64,000 bases of DNA. Origin: Serinus canaria. Taxonomy: Eukaryota > Chordata > Aves > Passeriformes > Fringillidae. Shown here in pieces: positions 13,441 to 25,810 of the stretch. The DNA is taken from assembly GCF_022539315.1 (NCBI RefSeq), contig NC_066313.1, positions 31,037,059 to 31,101,058 of the forward strand, read 5' to 3'. The number at the start of each line of letters is the position of its first letter. Position 1 is the stretch's first letter. The notes under the pieces are model-generated. The model did not search any database and was not told where the DNA came from. It saw nothing but the letters and a program-made list of their open reading frames with translations. The position numbers and the translations under genes are program-made.

Positions 13441-13724
13441 CAGAATCAAAGAATGGTTTGGATTGGAAGAGACCTTAAAGGTCATCTGGTTCTAACCCCC
13501 TGCCATGGACAGAGACACCTTTCTTCACACCAGACTGCTCCAAGCCCCTTCCAACCTGGCTGTGAAAACTTCCAGGGAAGGGTCAGCTACATCTTCTCTG
13601 GACAACCTGTCCCAGTGCTTCACCACCCTCAGTGAACAATTTTTTTCCTAATATCCAATCCAAACCTGCTCTCAGTTTAAAGCTGTTCTTCCTTGTCCTA
13701 TATCCATGTGCCCTAGTAAAGAGT
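13441..13724 (-). mobile_element. CR1: CR1 LINE, 5'-truncated 3' tail
   Basis: The element begins with a worn terminal octamer (CAGAATCAAAGAATGG). It continues through the standard complement of the CR1 3' end: 'gaccttaaaggtcatctgg', 'ccctgccatggacagagaca', 'tggacaacctgtcccagtgc', then the region encoding the last ORF2 residues. Orientation is minus. It is only moderately diverged over about 285 bp. The overlapping plus-strand open frame is an antisense artefact of CR1. Confidence 0.95.
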
Positions 13725-15533
13725 AAAAAATGTTCATCATAAAAGATATAAGAAACTTCCTCAAGTAATTGATTTTTACTTTAAAACAAGAGTATTGGAT
13801 TCTGTTTCTGAGTCTAGGTCAAGCCTTGACAGTAGAAGACAAAAGTGGGGATAAGAAACTTTATAGACTGCTTGATTAGCCACTGAAGTAGGGTGTAGGT
13901 GGTGAGGCTCAAGACTCTCAGCTGCTTCATTGGTTGCAAAGATGCAAGTCACAGTCATGGCCCTCCTGGGAAGATGGTAGTGCTGAGGTGCTTGTAGTGG
14001 GACACACAGGTCTTACAATCATGTGAAATATTCATATTTACATTATATGCACATATGTATTCCATTATTTTAAATATTTTATACAATATGTAATTATATT
14101 AAATGTAGTGATCCCTGTACTAAGAAAGATTCATGACAAGGCTATTTTTTGATAATCTCCTTTACTTCACAGAGGAGATAATGACTGCCAAATGCATTGA
14201 AGGGCTTCATAGAGCAAGGAACACCACAGCAGCAACAGGTGAGAGCAGCCCTCACCTGAGCACTACCCAGCTCAAGCTAGCCTGATGCACATCTCCTCTT
14301 GTGAAAAAGGAAATCTAACCAGCTGCTCACCTCATTTTATATGTTACACTTCTCCAGACTGGAAGACAACTGAGAAATCAAAGGGAGGAAAAAAATCCAG
14401 AATCCTGAATGTTGTTATTTTCGTGTCACTTTGCACAGCGCTGTCTCATTTTAAAATTTGCAACAATTCCTGTTATTGCTATATTGCATGCAACTACTCC
14501 TTTCTGCTCTAGTAGAGCATATTTCTCTGTTATGCAGCTGTCTAAAATCTGCTTCGGCTTTAAAGACAGATGCAAACAGCTGTTTAATGAATCTGTCATT
14601 TCCTTATCTTCTCCAATTCTGCAGACTGATTATTTCTAAGTGCTGCACTGTCTTTTAGAGACAATTCTTGTAAGAAGAATAAGTCACATTTTCTTCTGAT
14701 TTCTAATATTTATGTCAACTTGGGGAAAATATTCTCTCAACATTAAATCTTTAGAACTAAAAAAAAACAAAGCGAGGGAATTAGTTGATGTATTAGACAT
14801 TAAATCTGATGTGATGTTTTACAAGTTTGATCTCACAAGGAGCATGTTGTCAAAGGAAATTCTACAGCTTGTTCACATGCTTGTGAACTGAATGCCATTT
14901 CATTGCTTGATGGAAGTAATTTAAAATAATATGTTAAAATGCCATATATCATAGGCAAGCACTTTTCTCTGAGACCTACTGCATACAGTCTAGAATGATT
15001 TTTAAAAATACTGTCAGTTACTGCTGTAGTCTAGTATTCCTCAAGTTGACACATCTTGAATGGCAGATTGAGGATTAGAGTGAAATATACTTAAATGTGA
15101 AGATAAAGGAAAAGCTAAGGGGGAAAAACGAATATAATTGTAGTGAGAGTCAGGAAGTACCTAAAATTTATTCAGGTCTACAAATTGCAATGAGGATGAG
15201 AACCATAAAAAGCCTACTAAGGCATGGCCAGGAAAGTTATATGTAAAAATCCTGTTTGAGTTATATATGTGTCCCCCATCTTTTTTCAAAAAAATATAGC
15301 TGAACAGTTTTAAGAAAGTGAGTTATACAGCGAGAAAGTGATACAATTTGATTTTCAGTTTAGGATTAGTGTTGAGGTCTTTTTCTCTTGAGAAAATGTG
15401 AGTCCAAGGTTTGAAATTGCATTTTACTGTAACTTGGACTCAGAGTCCATTCCTAACTTAAGAATCATGTTTGAATTATGAGCTTTGAAGAAGAAACAAG
15501 CCAGGGAAAAAAATATATATATGAAAACTGGAT
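13725..15533. other. Unique noncoding DNA with one exon-like segment
   Basis: A+T-rich. A 66-bp segment (14173-14238) lies between a CTTTACTTCACAG acceptor and a CAG|GTGAGA donor and is discussed as a finding. I see nothing else. Confidence 0.5.
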
Positions 15534-15565
15534 CACAGAATCATAGAATGGTTTGGGTTAGATGG
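15534..15565 (-). mobile_element. CR1: CR1 LINE 3' terminus, left part of a split element
   Basis: ATCACAGAATCATAGAATGG followed by TTTGGGTTAGATGG is the 3' terminus of CR1 in complement. The expected continuation (ACCTTTAAAGGTCA...) is absent here but resumes about 470 bp downstream. This half and the one starting near 16033 were therefore one element. Confidence 0.9.
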
Positions 15566-16032
15566 TGTCAAGGAAACTTCCCTGTCTGACCATCCAGGAG
15601 CCACTCTGACAGTCACACTTGTACCACCTGAGCTGGAACTGAGGACCCTTTGAGCCTACACACTCCACACTCACACTCAGAGCAGGTTTCTTTACTGTCT
15701 TGACCCCAGATTTCCAGTAGAAGGGTTCCAGATGTGCAGATCTGCATTTACTCTTGGTGCAATAACTAAATAAAGTAACAGCTCAAGCTGGTGCCTCTGA
15801 GTAGGCACCCTGAGCAAAGGAAACCCTGGGATTTTCCCTGCTCAGTCGAACTCAATGTGGAGCCCTCAGCTCCTGTTGTGTCTGTGAGTGTGCAGTCACC
15901 TGGATGGGCCAGAGGTGCCCTTTGCTGAGTGAAGGGTTGGCTGTTCATTATCTTGGGCTCGGGCTCCCACACCCCAGAGCTGAAACTGCAGCTGCTCACC
16001 AAAGAATCTGCACTGAAGGCGCTCCCCCACCA
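15566..16032. mobile_element. About 470-bp insertion within a CR1 element
   Basis: Foreign sequence interrupts a CR1 tail, so it arrived later than that CR1. It begins TGTCAAGGAAAC and ends near CCCCCACCA. It is more G+C-rich than the unique DNA around it and has an AATAAA at 15769-15774. TG and CA-type ends and the length suggest a solo LTR. However, I see no clean target-site duplication; flanking GATGG and AAGAA do not match, though the CR1 itself is worn. A minus-strand frame of 78 codons runs inside it (15766-16002) and resembles nothing known to me. The family is unidentified. Confidence 0.6.
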
Positions 16033-16185
16033 AAGAAACCTTTAAAGGTCATGTAGTCCAGTCTCCCTACCATAGGCAGGGACATGTCCAACTAGGTCAA
16101 GTTGCTTGGAGCCCTGTCCAACATGACCTCGAACATTTTCCCAGATGGGACACCCATCACCACTCTGGGAACCTTTCTGACTAAA
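16033..16185 (-). mobile_element. CR1: CR1 LINE, right part of the split element
   Basis: It resumes CR1 complement exactly where the left part stopped: CTTTAAAGGTCATGTAGTCC, a 'ccataggcagggacatgtcc' block, 'gttgcttggagccctgtcca', then 'gatgggacacccatcaccac'. It fades out near 'ggaacctttctgac'. Minus orientation. Confidence 0.9.
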
Positions 16186-18647
16186 TCAGTGGTTTCCTGA
16201 TTAGATCCAGCCTAGTTATTTTTTGGGTAACTGCAATCAAAGTTCTTCAGGTGCAGTCAGCTTGTGAGATGAATCAGTGATGATTTATCTAAGTGATGCC
16301 TCTACCTTGAAGTGCTCTGGAGTTATAGATGCACTACTTGTCACCAATGTACCCTGGGTCACTCAGACACTCCAGAGTACTCATAAATCAATTTTTTAAA
16401 AAAATTCATTTTCCCACCTTTGCAATTCATCTCCACATCAAGTCATGGGCAAATCCTGGTAAGACATATACTCCTATATTTTTCTATCATGAGTGAAGTC
16501 AGACTGCAGCAGAAAAGCTTCTCCTCTTCCAGCTTCTTCTCCCCTGATTCCAAATCCTTTTCCTCCCTTGGACAACGTGCTCCTTCCCAATTTACATGGG
16601 CTTTGCAGATTCCCAAATACTAGTTCTAGCTATAACATTAATACTTCTGATTTTTCTGCTACTTATATTTCAAATAATATTCCAGTCCTGCACTATAACA
16701 TTTTCTTGCAATCCCAGTGGAGATATTGAAATTACTCAAAGGGAAGGAGTTACAAGGGGGCCTTACCTTCCTTTTCTCTTTTACATGCAAACATGAGGCT
16801 GATCTAATTTTCAAATTATCTTTCACCAATAGGAAAACATAATTACAAAACAAATGTCTTAAATAGTGAAAAAAATATTGAGTAAATATTGTAGACATGC
16901 ACACTGGGAATAATTATTTGGAAATGCACAAATATTTTTTTATTTTTTGTGGCTGAAATCCTGTTTTGATGAGACTAGGAGGGAAGGAGTGAAATGGTAT
17001 ACAGGTAGTGGCTGGTACAAACAAAGATGCTGGGCCACCAATTGAACTGGGGCTTATTTGGCTTGAGCATGGTTAACTGCTTTTTCTCATCAGAATGGAG
17101 TTTATCCCAGTGTGCAAGTCTACGAAGCACAGATCTGGAGAGAAAATAATCCACTGTCCCATTTCCTTGTAGTCAGTGAAATGAGGAGTCACTTCCAGAA
17201 TGTGATCCATCTCACCTATTTTGGCTGCCTGTTTTGGATGAGAGACTTTCAAAGTGCTTGTCCCTCTCCTTGGACTTTAAAGCCAACCTGAGTCAGCAGC
17301 TCTGACCCAGTTATCTGTAGGTTGTTCAGATGGCTCCTAGTGCAGGTATCCTACTGCAAACCAACGTCCTGGTTTATGACCTTCTACTAGGAAAAACATG
17401 ACTTGCAATTTCCCAGACAAATTTGTTTTAACTGACTGATACTGCAGCATCAGAGAATTAAATATAATTACTGCTCAGAAATATATATCTAATTTTACCA
17501 ACATTTTTTAAAAATTGCTCCCAGTATTTTCTTTTTTTTCCAAAGTTTAAAAAACTCTATTTATATATGAAGTACCATATTATATTCCTTAACTATTTAG
17601 GTTATTTTAAAATAGAATCTCCATATTTTCTATGGAAATAATGAGGGGGTAGGGGGGAAGAGTTATTTATATTGAAATTTCTCAGCATTTTGTTTTCTCT
17701 CAGAACTTTTAAAATAGCTTCATAGTACTTGGAGTACTACTTTTACATGGTAAACTGCAAAGCAAAGAAAGTACCAAATGAAATTCCATATACAAAAATA
17801 AACTATGATAATCCTATGTACAGTCAGTAAGACAGGACTTTATCCCCAGCTCACAATGGAGCAGTTTCACTGACAAAATGTACCTCTAATATTAAATTGC
17901 ATCATCATAGCAGACTCCTTAACCTTCTCTCAATTATTAAATGACTCTCAAATTTTACTTGTGACTCACAAATTTTATTTAGCAGCCTTTTGCTGAACAT
18001 GATGAATACAATTATTTTTGCTTTTTGAATTTTCTGTATAAAGTTTTTTATATGTTTCTTTATTTTTGAGGAACTTTATGAAATTAAATTACTAATGAAT
18101 TGAACATTAGTAAGCTAGAATAAGAAAAAAAATCCATTTCACCTGGTAAACTGAAGTAAAAGAAAAGTTAAAATCCTTTGGAAAGATAGGATTTGGGGTT
18201 TGGATATTTTTTTAGAGGCTCACATATATAGTGATGCTCACTCACCTATAATGGGCTTGGCCTATATTCTCAGTAGGTTTGTTCTCATCTCTACTGTATA
18301 TTTCTTGAAATTCAGAGAAAATCTGGAAATGGATAAATGGATAATCCTTGTCAGCTACCTAGGAAGAGATAAACATTCAGACTCAGATATTATTCTACCA
18401 GTTAGAGCCCCACACAGCCCTCAGTGGACTCATTTTAGCTGAGAGCTTATTTCAAATAAGTAAAGAGACTAAAAAAAATTACTTGGTTAAAAGGCAATAT
18501 TTAAATTGTTTTCCATTCTGCTTTCATCAATCAGAAGTAGTCTCTTACTAAAAATATTCCTACTGGGAAATAAATGGGGTTTAGCTATTGTTTGTAAATA
18601 TGCTGCAATAAAAGTAGGGAAATTATATATTCAAGTCATTGGTAGAT
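16186..18647. other. Unique noncoding DNA
   Basis: A+T-rich, with a short G-rich patch near 17643-17658. Several overlapping short plus-strand frames around 16420-16800 show no family similarity. Nothing is recognised. Confidence 0.55.
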
Positions 18648-18696
18648 GATCACAGAATCCCAGAATTGATGACAAATCCCAGAGCTGATGACAAAT
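18648..18696. repeat. 19-bp tandem duplication next to a CR1-like octamer
   Basis: CCCAGARYTGATGACAAAT occurs twice in direct tandem (18659-18677 and 18678-18696) with two differences. The bases just before, ATCACAGAATCCCAGAAT, look like a worn CR1 terminal octamer pair, but no CR1 body follows. A trace of a minimal CR1 end is possible. Confidence 0.75.
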
Positions 18697-21600
18697 CCAC
18701 TAAAGAGTGGGAATTGCCCAGAAGGGCAGTTTCAGGAATACATCTATGAGTATCCCAAAAAATATGTACAACAACTTTCAATGTTACACTAAATTTACTG
18801 GTTTATGAGTCATTGTTCTTTTATATCAGAATTTTGTAACACTTCAGTTACTACTTAAGTATTTACATTTCTGTGAGTTTTTCTTGCTGATTTTCAAAGT
18901 TGTTGGTTTTATTTTTTTTACGGGGTGGAGGACAGTTTATAAGAGGTCCTATTAAAATCTTAGTCCAGAAACAAACTGTATGTCTACACTCTGCCAGATT
19001 AGCGCAACAGCATATTTTAAATTGGAGTTACTGAGAAAATCTATAAAATTTTGGGTTTAATATTTGCTCTTCAGGTAAAATCTGAAAGGGAATAAAAGTG
19101 TGACTTTGTGTCTGTAAGTTTTAGATCAATTTAAGGGTGATTTTACCCTATGAATGGTGCCAAGGTAGAGGTCAGTTGTCTTTTGGTTTATGAGAAATAA
19201 GGAAAAGCATGACCTGTCAGGTAGCTAAACCTAAGCTGCAAGTACTGAGGGAAAGAGCTACTTTGCATGATCTCAGGCGGTGAGGAGTGTCTCTCCTCTT
19301 CACAGTCCTTGCTGAAGATAACTCCTGGATACTGACAGTCCCAATATCTGTAAAATGTTAGATGTTGCACAGCTTTGAAAAGGGGAGCATCAGTAACTCA
19401 AGTCTCTCAGCTACTAACTCAGGCTGGGAAGGTTGTTTCACCAGCTTTCTTCATTTTTTTTTTTTTGTTTTTTTACTCACACAGATCTTGTAAGGTCTTG
19501 AGTGAATCACTCCAACTCTTACAGTTTAAGAAAAGAAACTCTTTGCCTTATTACTTCTAGTCACCTTGAATCCAGGACTACAATCTGCATGGAAGCACAG
19601 GGCTTATTTTCACAGAGTTTCCCAGGTGGACACCTGAATCCCATGTGTTGTCAGTACCACAGGTTTAGCAAGTAAGCCCTGAGGCATTTGTTCCATGACG
19701 GGCTGATGCGTCCTAATGGCTTGTCTCATCATCTCCCATCTGGTCTATATTTTCTTGGCTAGCTGAGACAGCATGTGGTTTACTTTTGCACATGTTCCTT
19801 GTTCTTTTTATATCAATAATGACAGAGTGTCATAATAGTAAAAATAAAAAATAACAGCAATTTGCCCCAAACTGAGAGCACTGATCTCTTTACTAATAGA
19901 CAGCATTGGCTTAATTTGCCTAAGACTTTTTGTGGTTTGGTCATGCTGACAGCAGTGGTGATTTTCCAGATGCAAAGGATTAGGAAGTCTTGGACAGCAT
20001 TGTCATTTCCTGCAGATTTTACTAGGAAATTTACAGAGCTGGCATCATGAAACAGCCCAGGTCTCACAGTCACATGAAAATCTAATCTTCCATTTTAAAA
20101 ACTGTTTTCAGCTGGAGGAAACATGCAGCACCTTTTAGGGAATGGTATGACTGATGTTAAGTTGGCTCCACAAGGTTTCTTCTTGCCTTTCATTTTAGTT
20201 ACAATAGAAATCAAAAAACCTGCCAGTAATTATTACTGTTATTCTTTGTTCCTTCACCACCCTACACAGATTCACTGTAGTCACTGAACTGGCTCACCCA
20301 TGTTAGTTTCACATCCCAAGCTAGGCACTACTCAGTGCTACAGTTCACTAGGCAGTGGTTCTGTTTCTAACATATCTTAAAAAAACAACCAAAAAGTCTC
20401 CAATCAACAAAAAATCCCAACCAATAACCCCATAAAATCTATTTTCTTTAAAAAATGTCACTGAAAATATTGTAATTATTTTTTTCAGAAGTTTTGGATG
20501 TTATGATCTCACGTCACCTTGAGTCACTAGGTGAAAACAAAAGTGAAAACAACTTTGTTAAAAATGTGAATGATGAACTGAAAAAAAAAATTAAAATTTA
20601 ATGCTCATCTTCCTAATGAATTTCCCATAGATTTTTATCATTTGAACCTCTCACTCCAGAGGAAGAGACAAGGAATCCTGAGGCAATACAGGTAGTTTTG
20701 CATCTCTTAACCCTTAAAGCATGATGACTCCTATTTTCTGTACGTTTTGAAGGCAGAGTTGCATCTGGTAAACATTTTTTCTCTTCAGTCTTGGAAATAT
20801 AAATAAAAAATAACAACCTGTTTGGCTAAACCCTCGAATGTCAAGCAAGGATGGCATTTGTAAATACTACAAGCAGTATTTACAATACTAATGAGGCATC
20901 AATGACTAAGAGCTCAAGGAAGCTTATTTAAGAATCAGTTCACAGCTGGTAATGCATTATTATAACAAAAAGGAATTATGAACACTGAAATCAAAATGTA
21001 GTAGAAATCTTCTCACATTCATGTTTTACAAACAGCTAAAGAAGTACTCTCTTTTAATTCTTATTTTTTAGTGTGAGAGCTTGAAGACTGCTTTTTGGTT
21101 TTGTTTTGGCTTTGGGATTTTTTTTGCACTTGGTTTCTTGGGCATCCAGATTCATCTAAACTAAAAATCAGACCTTGATTTGGTTTTAAAATACAGCAGA
21201 TAAGAATCATAGAATGAAATGTCACTTGTGAGAAGAGAAATATAATGCAAGATGAATGGATTTTACTTTTTTTTTCTTTTTCTTTTTTTTTCAGGTTTTC
21301 AAAAGTTGAAGTTCATCTCATAATTATAAAAAATTTCTTCCTCACCCGCTGCTAGTTAGTTCCTTCACTTTATATTTGCAATTTCTTTTCAAGAAGTCAT
21401 ACTAACATAACCATGTCCAGTAAATAACACCTAAAAAGAGGTATGCATGATGAACTCCCAATCTCACAGTAGCTCAAGCAGAAATTTTTTAGTCAGGATA
21501 TTTAAATAAGTTGAAAGGAGATAAACTGGAGATAAAGTTGACATTTTCAATAAAATCTTTCCAGATCCACTTTGCTATTTCTTAAACAGCTGAGATAGTC

Positions 21601-24355
21601 TCTTCTTTTCCTCTCTTTCTGCTATTTCTTTTGCCATTGTTGCTGTAAAATAATATTTGATATGTGAGAAATAAACTATTTTCTTCTGTGCTTGAGAAGA
21701 AAGGCTGAGAATGATGCCAGAAGAACATCTATGGAAATGAACACCTTATTAATCCACATAGCAGATGCAGACAGGCTGAAATAGGAAGCATAGTTCAGTC
21801 TTGTAACATACCTTTCAAGGGATTAATACAAAATAACTGAAAAGTACCCCTAGACATAATATACCAAACCAAAAATCTCCAAGAACATCTTGTCCAGACT
21901 TTTTTTGGTGTTTTTTTTGTTTGTTTTGTTCTGTTTTTCTTTTGTTTTTGAAGCTACTTTGACTGGTTCAACAATAAACCTGAGTGGAATTCTTCAGAGC
22001 AACCACTCTTAGTTGATATTCCATTTCAAGCACATTAAAACTATTATAATTCTACCTTTTAAGGAGTCAAGCTGTGAGCAATATAATTTTCAAAATGGGA
22101 AAGAGGGCTATGCAATGGTTATGGGCAATCTGTTCTCGTAAGTTCCATAATCAGCCAAGATGATGAGCTGTGGCCTTCCTCATTATGAGAGAGAATCAGA
22201 TTTACCTCTGCAAAAAGAAATGGCAACACTTAGCATTTATATAGCCTTTTATCTCTTAAAGCTCTTTGGAAGTATTAACTAATTGCAGGCAGAGAGACAG
22301 AATTTTGAAGCTTACTGCAGAAACTATCACAACCTAAAATACTGTGAAGGGAAAAAATTCCTACAGGGAAAAGAGTCTTGGAAATGCAACCCATTTATAC
22401 TTAGAAAATTGCTGGAAGAGAAAAAAAAAACAACAAAAACAGGACTGTATTTAAAATGGCATTAAAATCAATCCTGTTACAATAGTATATAATATTTTCA
22501 ACTGGTCTGTAATTATTTCCAAAAGAAAACTTTGGCCATGTAGGTATTAAAAGTAATACCTGACATGGGTAGCTTTGCTGTAATTTGATTTGGTCACTTG
22601 AGATGTTTTTTTTTCCCTAAGTCTGTCTTGCATTATTTATGTGTGAGCCATTTCATTTAGTGAAGAGCTACAGCTTAACTGGTAGAGCTTAAAGGTAAAA
22701 CTGCTCTTTTAAATCATTGGTGTGGTTTAACCTGCTAGGTTGGACAATCCTTCCAAGCAGAAGTATTAAAGACAGGAGTAAAAGTGTTGGGGTAATAACA
22801 TGATAAAAATTTGCAAGATTTTTAAGGTATTTCTGCTGTTTTCTAGATGACAAGTTGCATCTATTAGAAAATTTTGAAACAATCATGTGGAAATATCTTT
22901 TACAAGGAAATTCTTGGGTTGTAAAAAAATTGGTTGTGATTACTCTGTCTTTCACATGTAGGTAGATTTGTATTTCATATCAGGTCTTTTATTCAGTAAT
23001 ATGTCCTATCTGCCTGCTAAGGGATTGTAATGAGGCAGCTGTCATTTCTCTTCTGTTTGTATAGTGGAGTGATATAAATCTTTTATTTTTTTAATTATTT
23101 ATACCCTTATGCCTGCTTGAACACAGGCCAAAGAAATACCACTTACATTTTTGCTTCCTCCTCAACTGTCCCACTTCAGTACTGTCATATTTATATTAAA
23201 AATGTGTCTATGTGTAAGTGAAAAAAAAATTCCATAATCTTCTTCTTAGAGCTTTGGCTGGCTGGAAATTTTTTACTAGAAGCAGGTTCTTCAATGTTTT
23301 TTACTAGATTCTGCAGTACTTCATGCTTAAATCCAATATTGCTGAAGCTCACATGGTTGGAAATTGCGGTATTTATGGCTCAGGTCAGGCCAGCATCCAG
23401 GAGAAGGAAGTAAAGTTGTAAGCTGACAGATGTCTTAATCATATATGTTGCTATATGAGAGAGCAGCATCTGTAACCCGAAACATTTCCAAGACATTAAT
23501 TCATTGCAAGCCTGTTTCTTCAGCCAAAATGAACTATTATTTTTTGGAAATATCATTTGTTTGTCACATTAATCTCTCTCTTAGATACACCCAAATACTC
23601 TTTGCTTATGAATCAATCTCATTGTAGCACTACTTCATCTTGTCAGTGATGGTAGGGTTGCACCTGGCAGAAGACTGGGAGTCCCTTTGCCTTGTGTCCT
23701 TCTGATATGTTTGTCCATGCATCCAAGGAGAAATTTTGTTCATTTTCATAAAGCCAGTGAAGGTATAGCTAACCTCAGATATTGCAAGAAAGAAACTTAT
23801 TAAACTTTAACATCAGCAGGAGCAACCATGCAGAAGTTAAACAAATCCCAATGTACAATCTATTCGCCTCTTTTCCCTGAATAAAGAAAAAAAAAGGCCA
23901 ATCACCAAAACCATAGTGTGTAAATGATGAAATGTCAATATAATTTCTCTCCAGATAAAAGGAAGGAAAAGTCTTAGGAAATAATTTTTTTCCCCTTTTA
24001 CTCCACTTCTTAGATACAAGGTCTGGGCAAGAAGCTACATGAATTCTTGGGTATTAGATGCTGACAGAGTTTCTGAACACCTTGCAGATGTTGCTAGTTC
24101 ATCTGTTCTCAAAGATACTCATGAAATGAAACTCCCTTTCATCCACTTAAAGTTCTTTTTCCATAAAGAATTATGAAAATAATTCTATTAGAAAACAGAT
24201 TATATCTCAGTGTAAATGGAAAATAAAAAATTGAGAACAATGGAAAAAAAAGCTCTTTAAACTTACAGATGGGTTACCTTACTGCAGGCCTAAGGTTTTC
24301 TTTTGTATCATATAAGTCTTTCTCAAAAATTATTCCTTTACAGAAAATGAAGCTC
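18697..24355. other. Unique noncoding DNA with T-rich patches
   Basis: About 5.7 kb with no recognised gene or transposon. Low-complexity T-rich tracts lie near 19449-19472, 21269-21295 and 21901-21951, and an A-rich run near 22420-22440. A cluster of AP-1/CRE/IRF-like motifs at 20510-20552 is listed as a finding. GAATCATAGAATG near 21204 could be a lone CR1 octamer, but no body is attached. Confidence 0.5.
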
Positions 24356-24390
24356 TTTTGTTTTGTTTTGTTTTGTTTTGTTTTGTTTTC
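24356..24390. repeat. (TTTTG)7 pentanucleotide microsatellite
   Basis: Seven perfect TTTTG units. On the other strand this reads (CAAAA)n and generates the Lys/Asn/Gln-rich tail of a spurious open frame. Confidence 0.97.
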
Positions 24391-25729
24391 TCTCATAAAA
24401 GTTTAAATTTATCTTCAAGCCTTTGACACATTTGCTCAGAGTTGAATCTACACCAAAGAAACACAATATAAGGATATGGAACAGCTGCACTAGGCTTTTT
24501 TTGGTCTTGATTTTGTAATTGCAGCGGTCAAAAGTGCCACTGGAAACCAAAAAAATACTGGATTGGACTGCAAGTTGCAGGAATTATCCCAGCATGAAGC
24601 CTGACAGATGCTTCATCTCTTGGTCAGAAACAGATCTATGGTCTTCAGTGTGACAAACACTGTTTTGGCACCATGTAAGTGCTATTCCCATACTCTCAAC
24701 AGCAAGCTGTACTGGCAGAGAGCTACAATGTGCTTTATTGTGCATTTTTTACCACTGCTCTTTATGCTAAAGCACTTTATATATTGCATGAAATGTTTAT
24801 CCACTGTAAAAATTTAGGAAAAAAATACTTTAAAACTAAAACAATTAGCCAAACCCCATATTTATCGCACAATTTTCCAGTTTGAACACAAAAGGGCAAA
24901 ATAATATATTTCTCAGTGTAAAATTTTCCTGACTCAGAAAAACACAGAAAATTTATGTGTGCAGAAAAATGAGGGAAATAGTGGTTATTTTCATTAATTC
25001 CATGGTGCTGTGAATATCATTAATTAAATGGTACAACTTTTCGACTCTAAGTAGCTGTTAATTAGTGGTTTCCAGTTTCTGGCAAAGCTCAAAGCCATTT
25101 CTCTTTATCTAATGTGCTTGTATGATATGCAGGGAAAAGAGTAAAAATCAGAAGTCAGTATGAGAATGAACAAGATATGCCATACAGACGACTTTCCCAA
25201 TCCGATTTAACAACTTCTGTCATAATGTTAATCAGGCCATGTTAGTGCCACTGAAGATAATATCCTTGGGGGTGCTGAGTGGAGAATCCTCCTCCTTTTT
25301 CCAGTTTGCTCTTTGCACAGCCTTGCTTTGACTTTGCTGAACACAAAAAACAGAGCTAATCATCTGTAAAATACTTAAAATTCACTGTTATGTAGTTAGC
25401 GCCAGCTCTCCCAGGGCTCAAAACTGGTTTCACTGAAGTTGTGTGTTCTCTAATCTAGGATGACAGAGGACTTTTGGCATGATCCTCTCTGACTCAACTC
25501 AGTGGGAGTTTCAGTGCTGATTTCAATGGAATTGGATCCATGAAAGCAAATTAGAAACTCACTTCAGTACACCTTTGCCTCTCTTTGGTTAGGAAACAAT
25601 GCAATTAAAACCTGTTCCTCCTTTTTTGAAGGCAGTTGTCCTGATTTAGGGTGGCTATGTACACAACAGTACTGACATAAAAAAAGAAACTCTCATGAGT
25701 CCATGTCACATTATATTGAGTGTTAAATA
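24391..25729. other. Unique noncoding DNA, possible conserved-element character
   Basis: It contains a stretch dense in homeodomain-type sites (24992-25066) and a short motif resembling an ancient amniote repeat (25479-25540). Both are described as findings. No coding sequence is recognised. Confidence 0.45.
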
Positions 25730-25810
25730 AACACATAAAAAATAAACAAAACCAAACCCATCAAAATAAAAATAAACAAAACCAAACCAAAAAACCCCAA
25801 ACCAACCCCT
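25730..25810. repeat. A-rich low-complexity tract with internal duplication
   Basis: AAAAATAAACAAAACCAAAC occurs twice, about 30 bp apart, inside an A/C-rich run ending in AAAACCCCAAACC. It is simple sequence, and the Lys/Gln/Asn-rich frames over it are meaningless. Confidence 0.9.

Noticed and set aside
17640..17660. G-rich patch GGGGGTAGGGGGG
   Set aside because: Only two long G runs are present, and an intramolecular G-quadruplex usually needs four.
21203..21216. GAATCATAGAATG resembling the CR1 terminal octamer
   Set aside because: No CR1 body follows on either side, so the match is too short to call.
22676..22700. TGGTAGAGCTTAAAGG, vaguely like a tRNA D-arm region
   Set aside because: No matching acceptor stem, anticodon arm or GTTCRANYC box is found.
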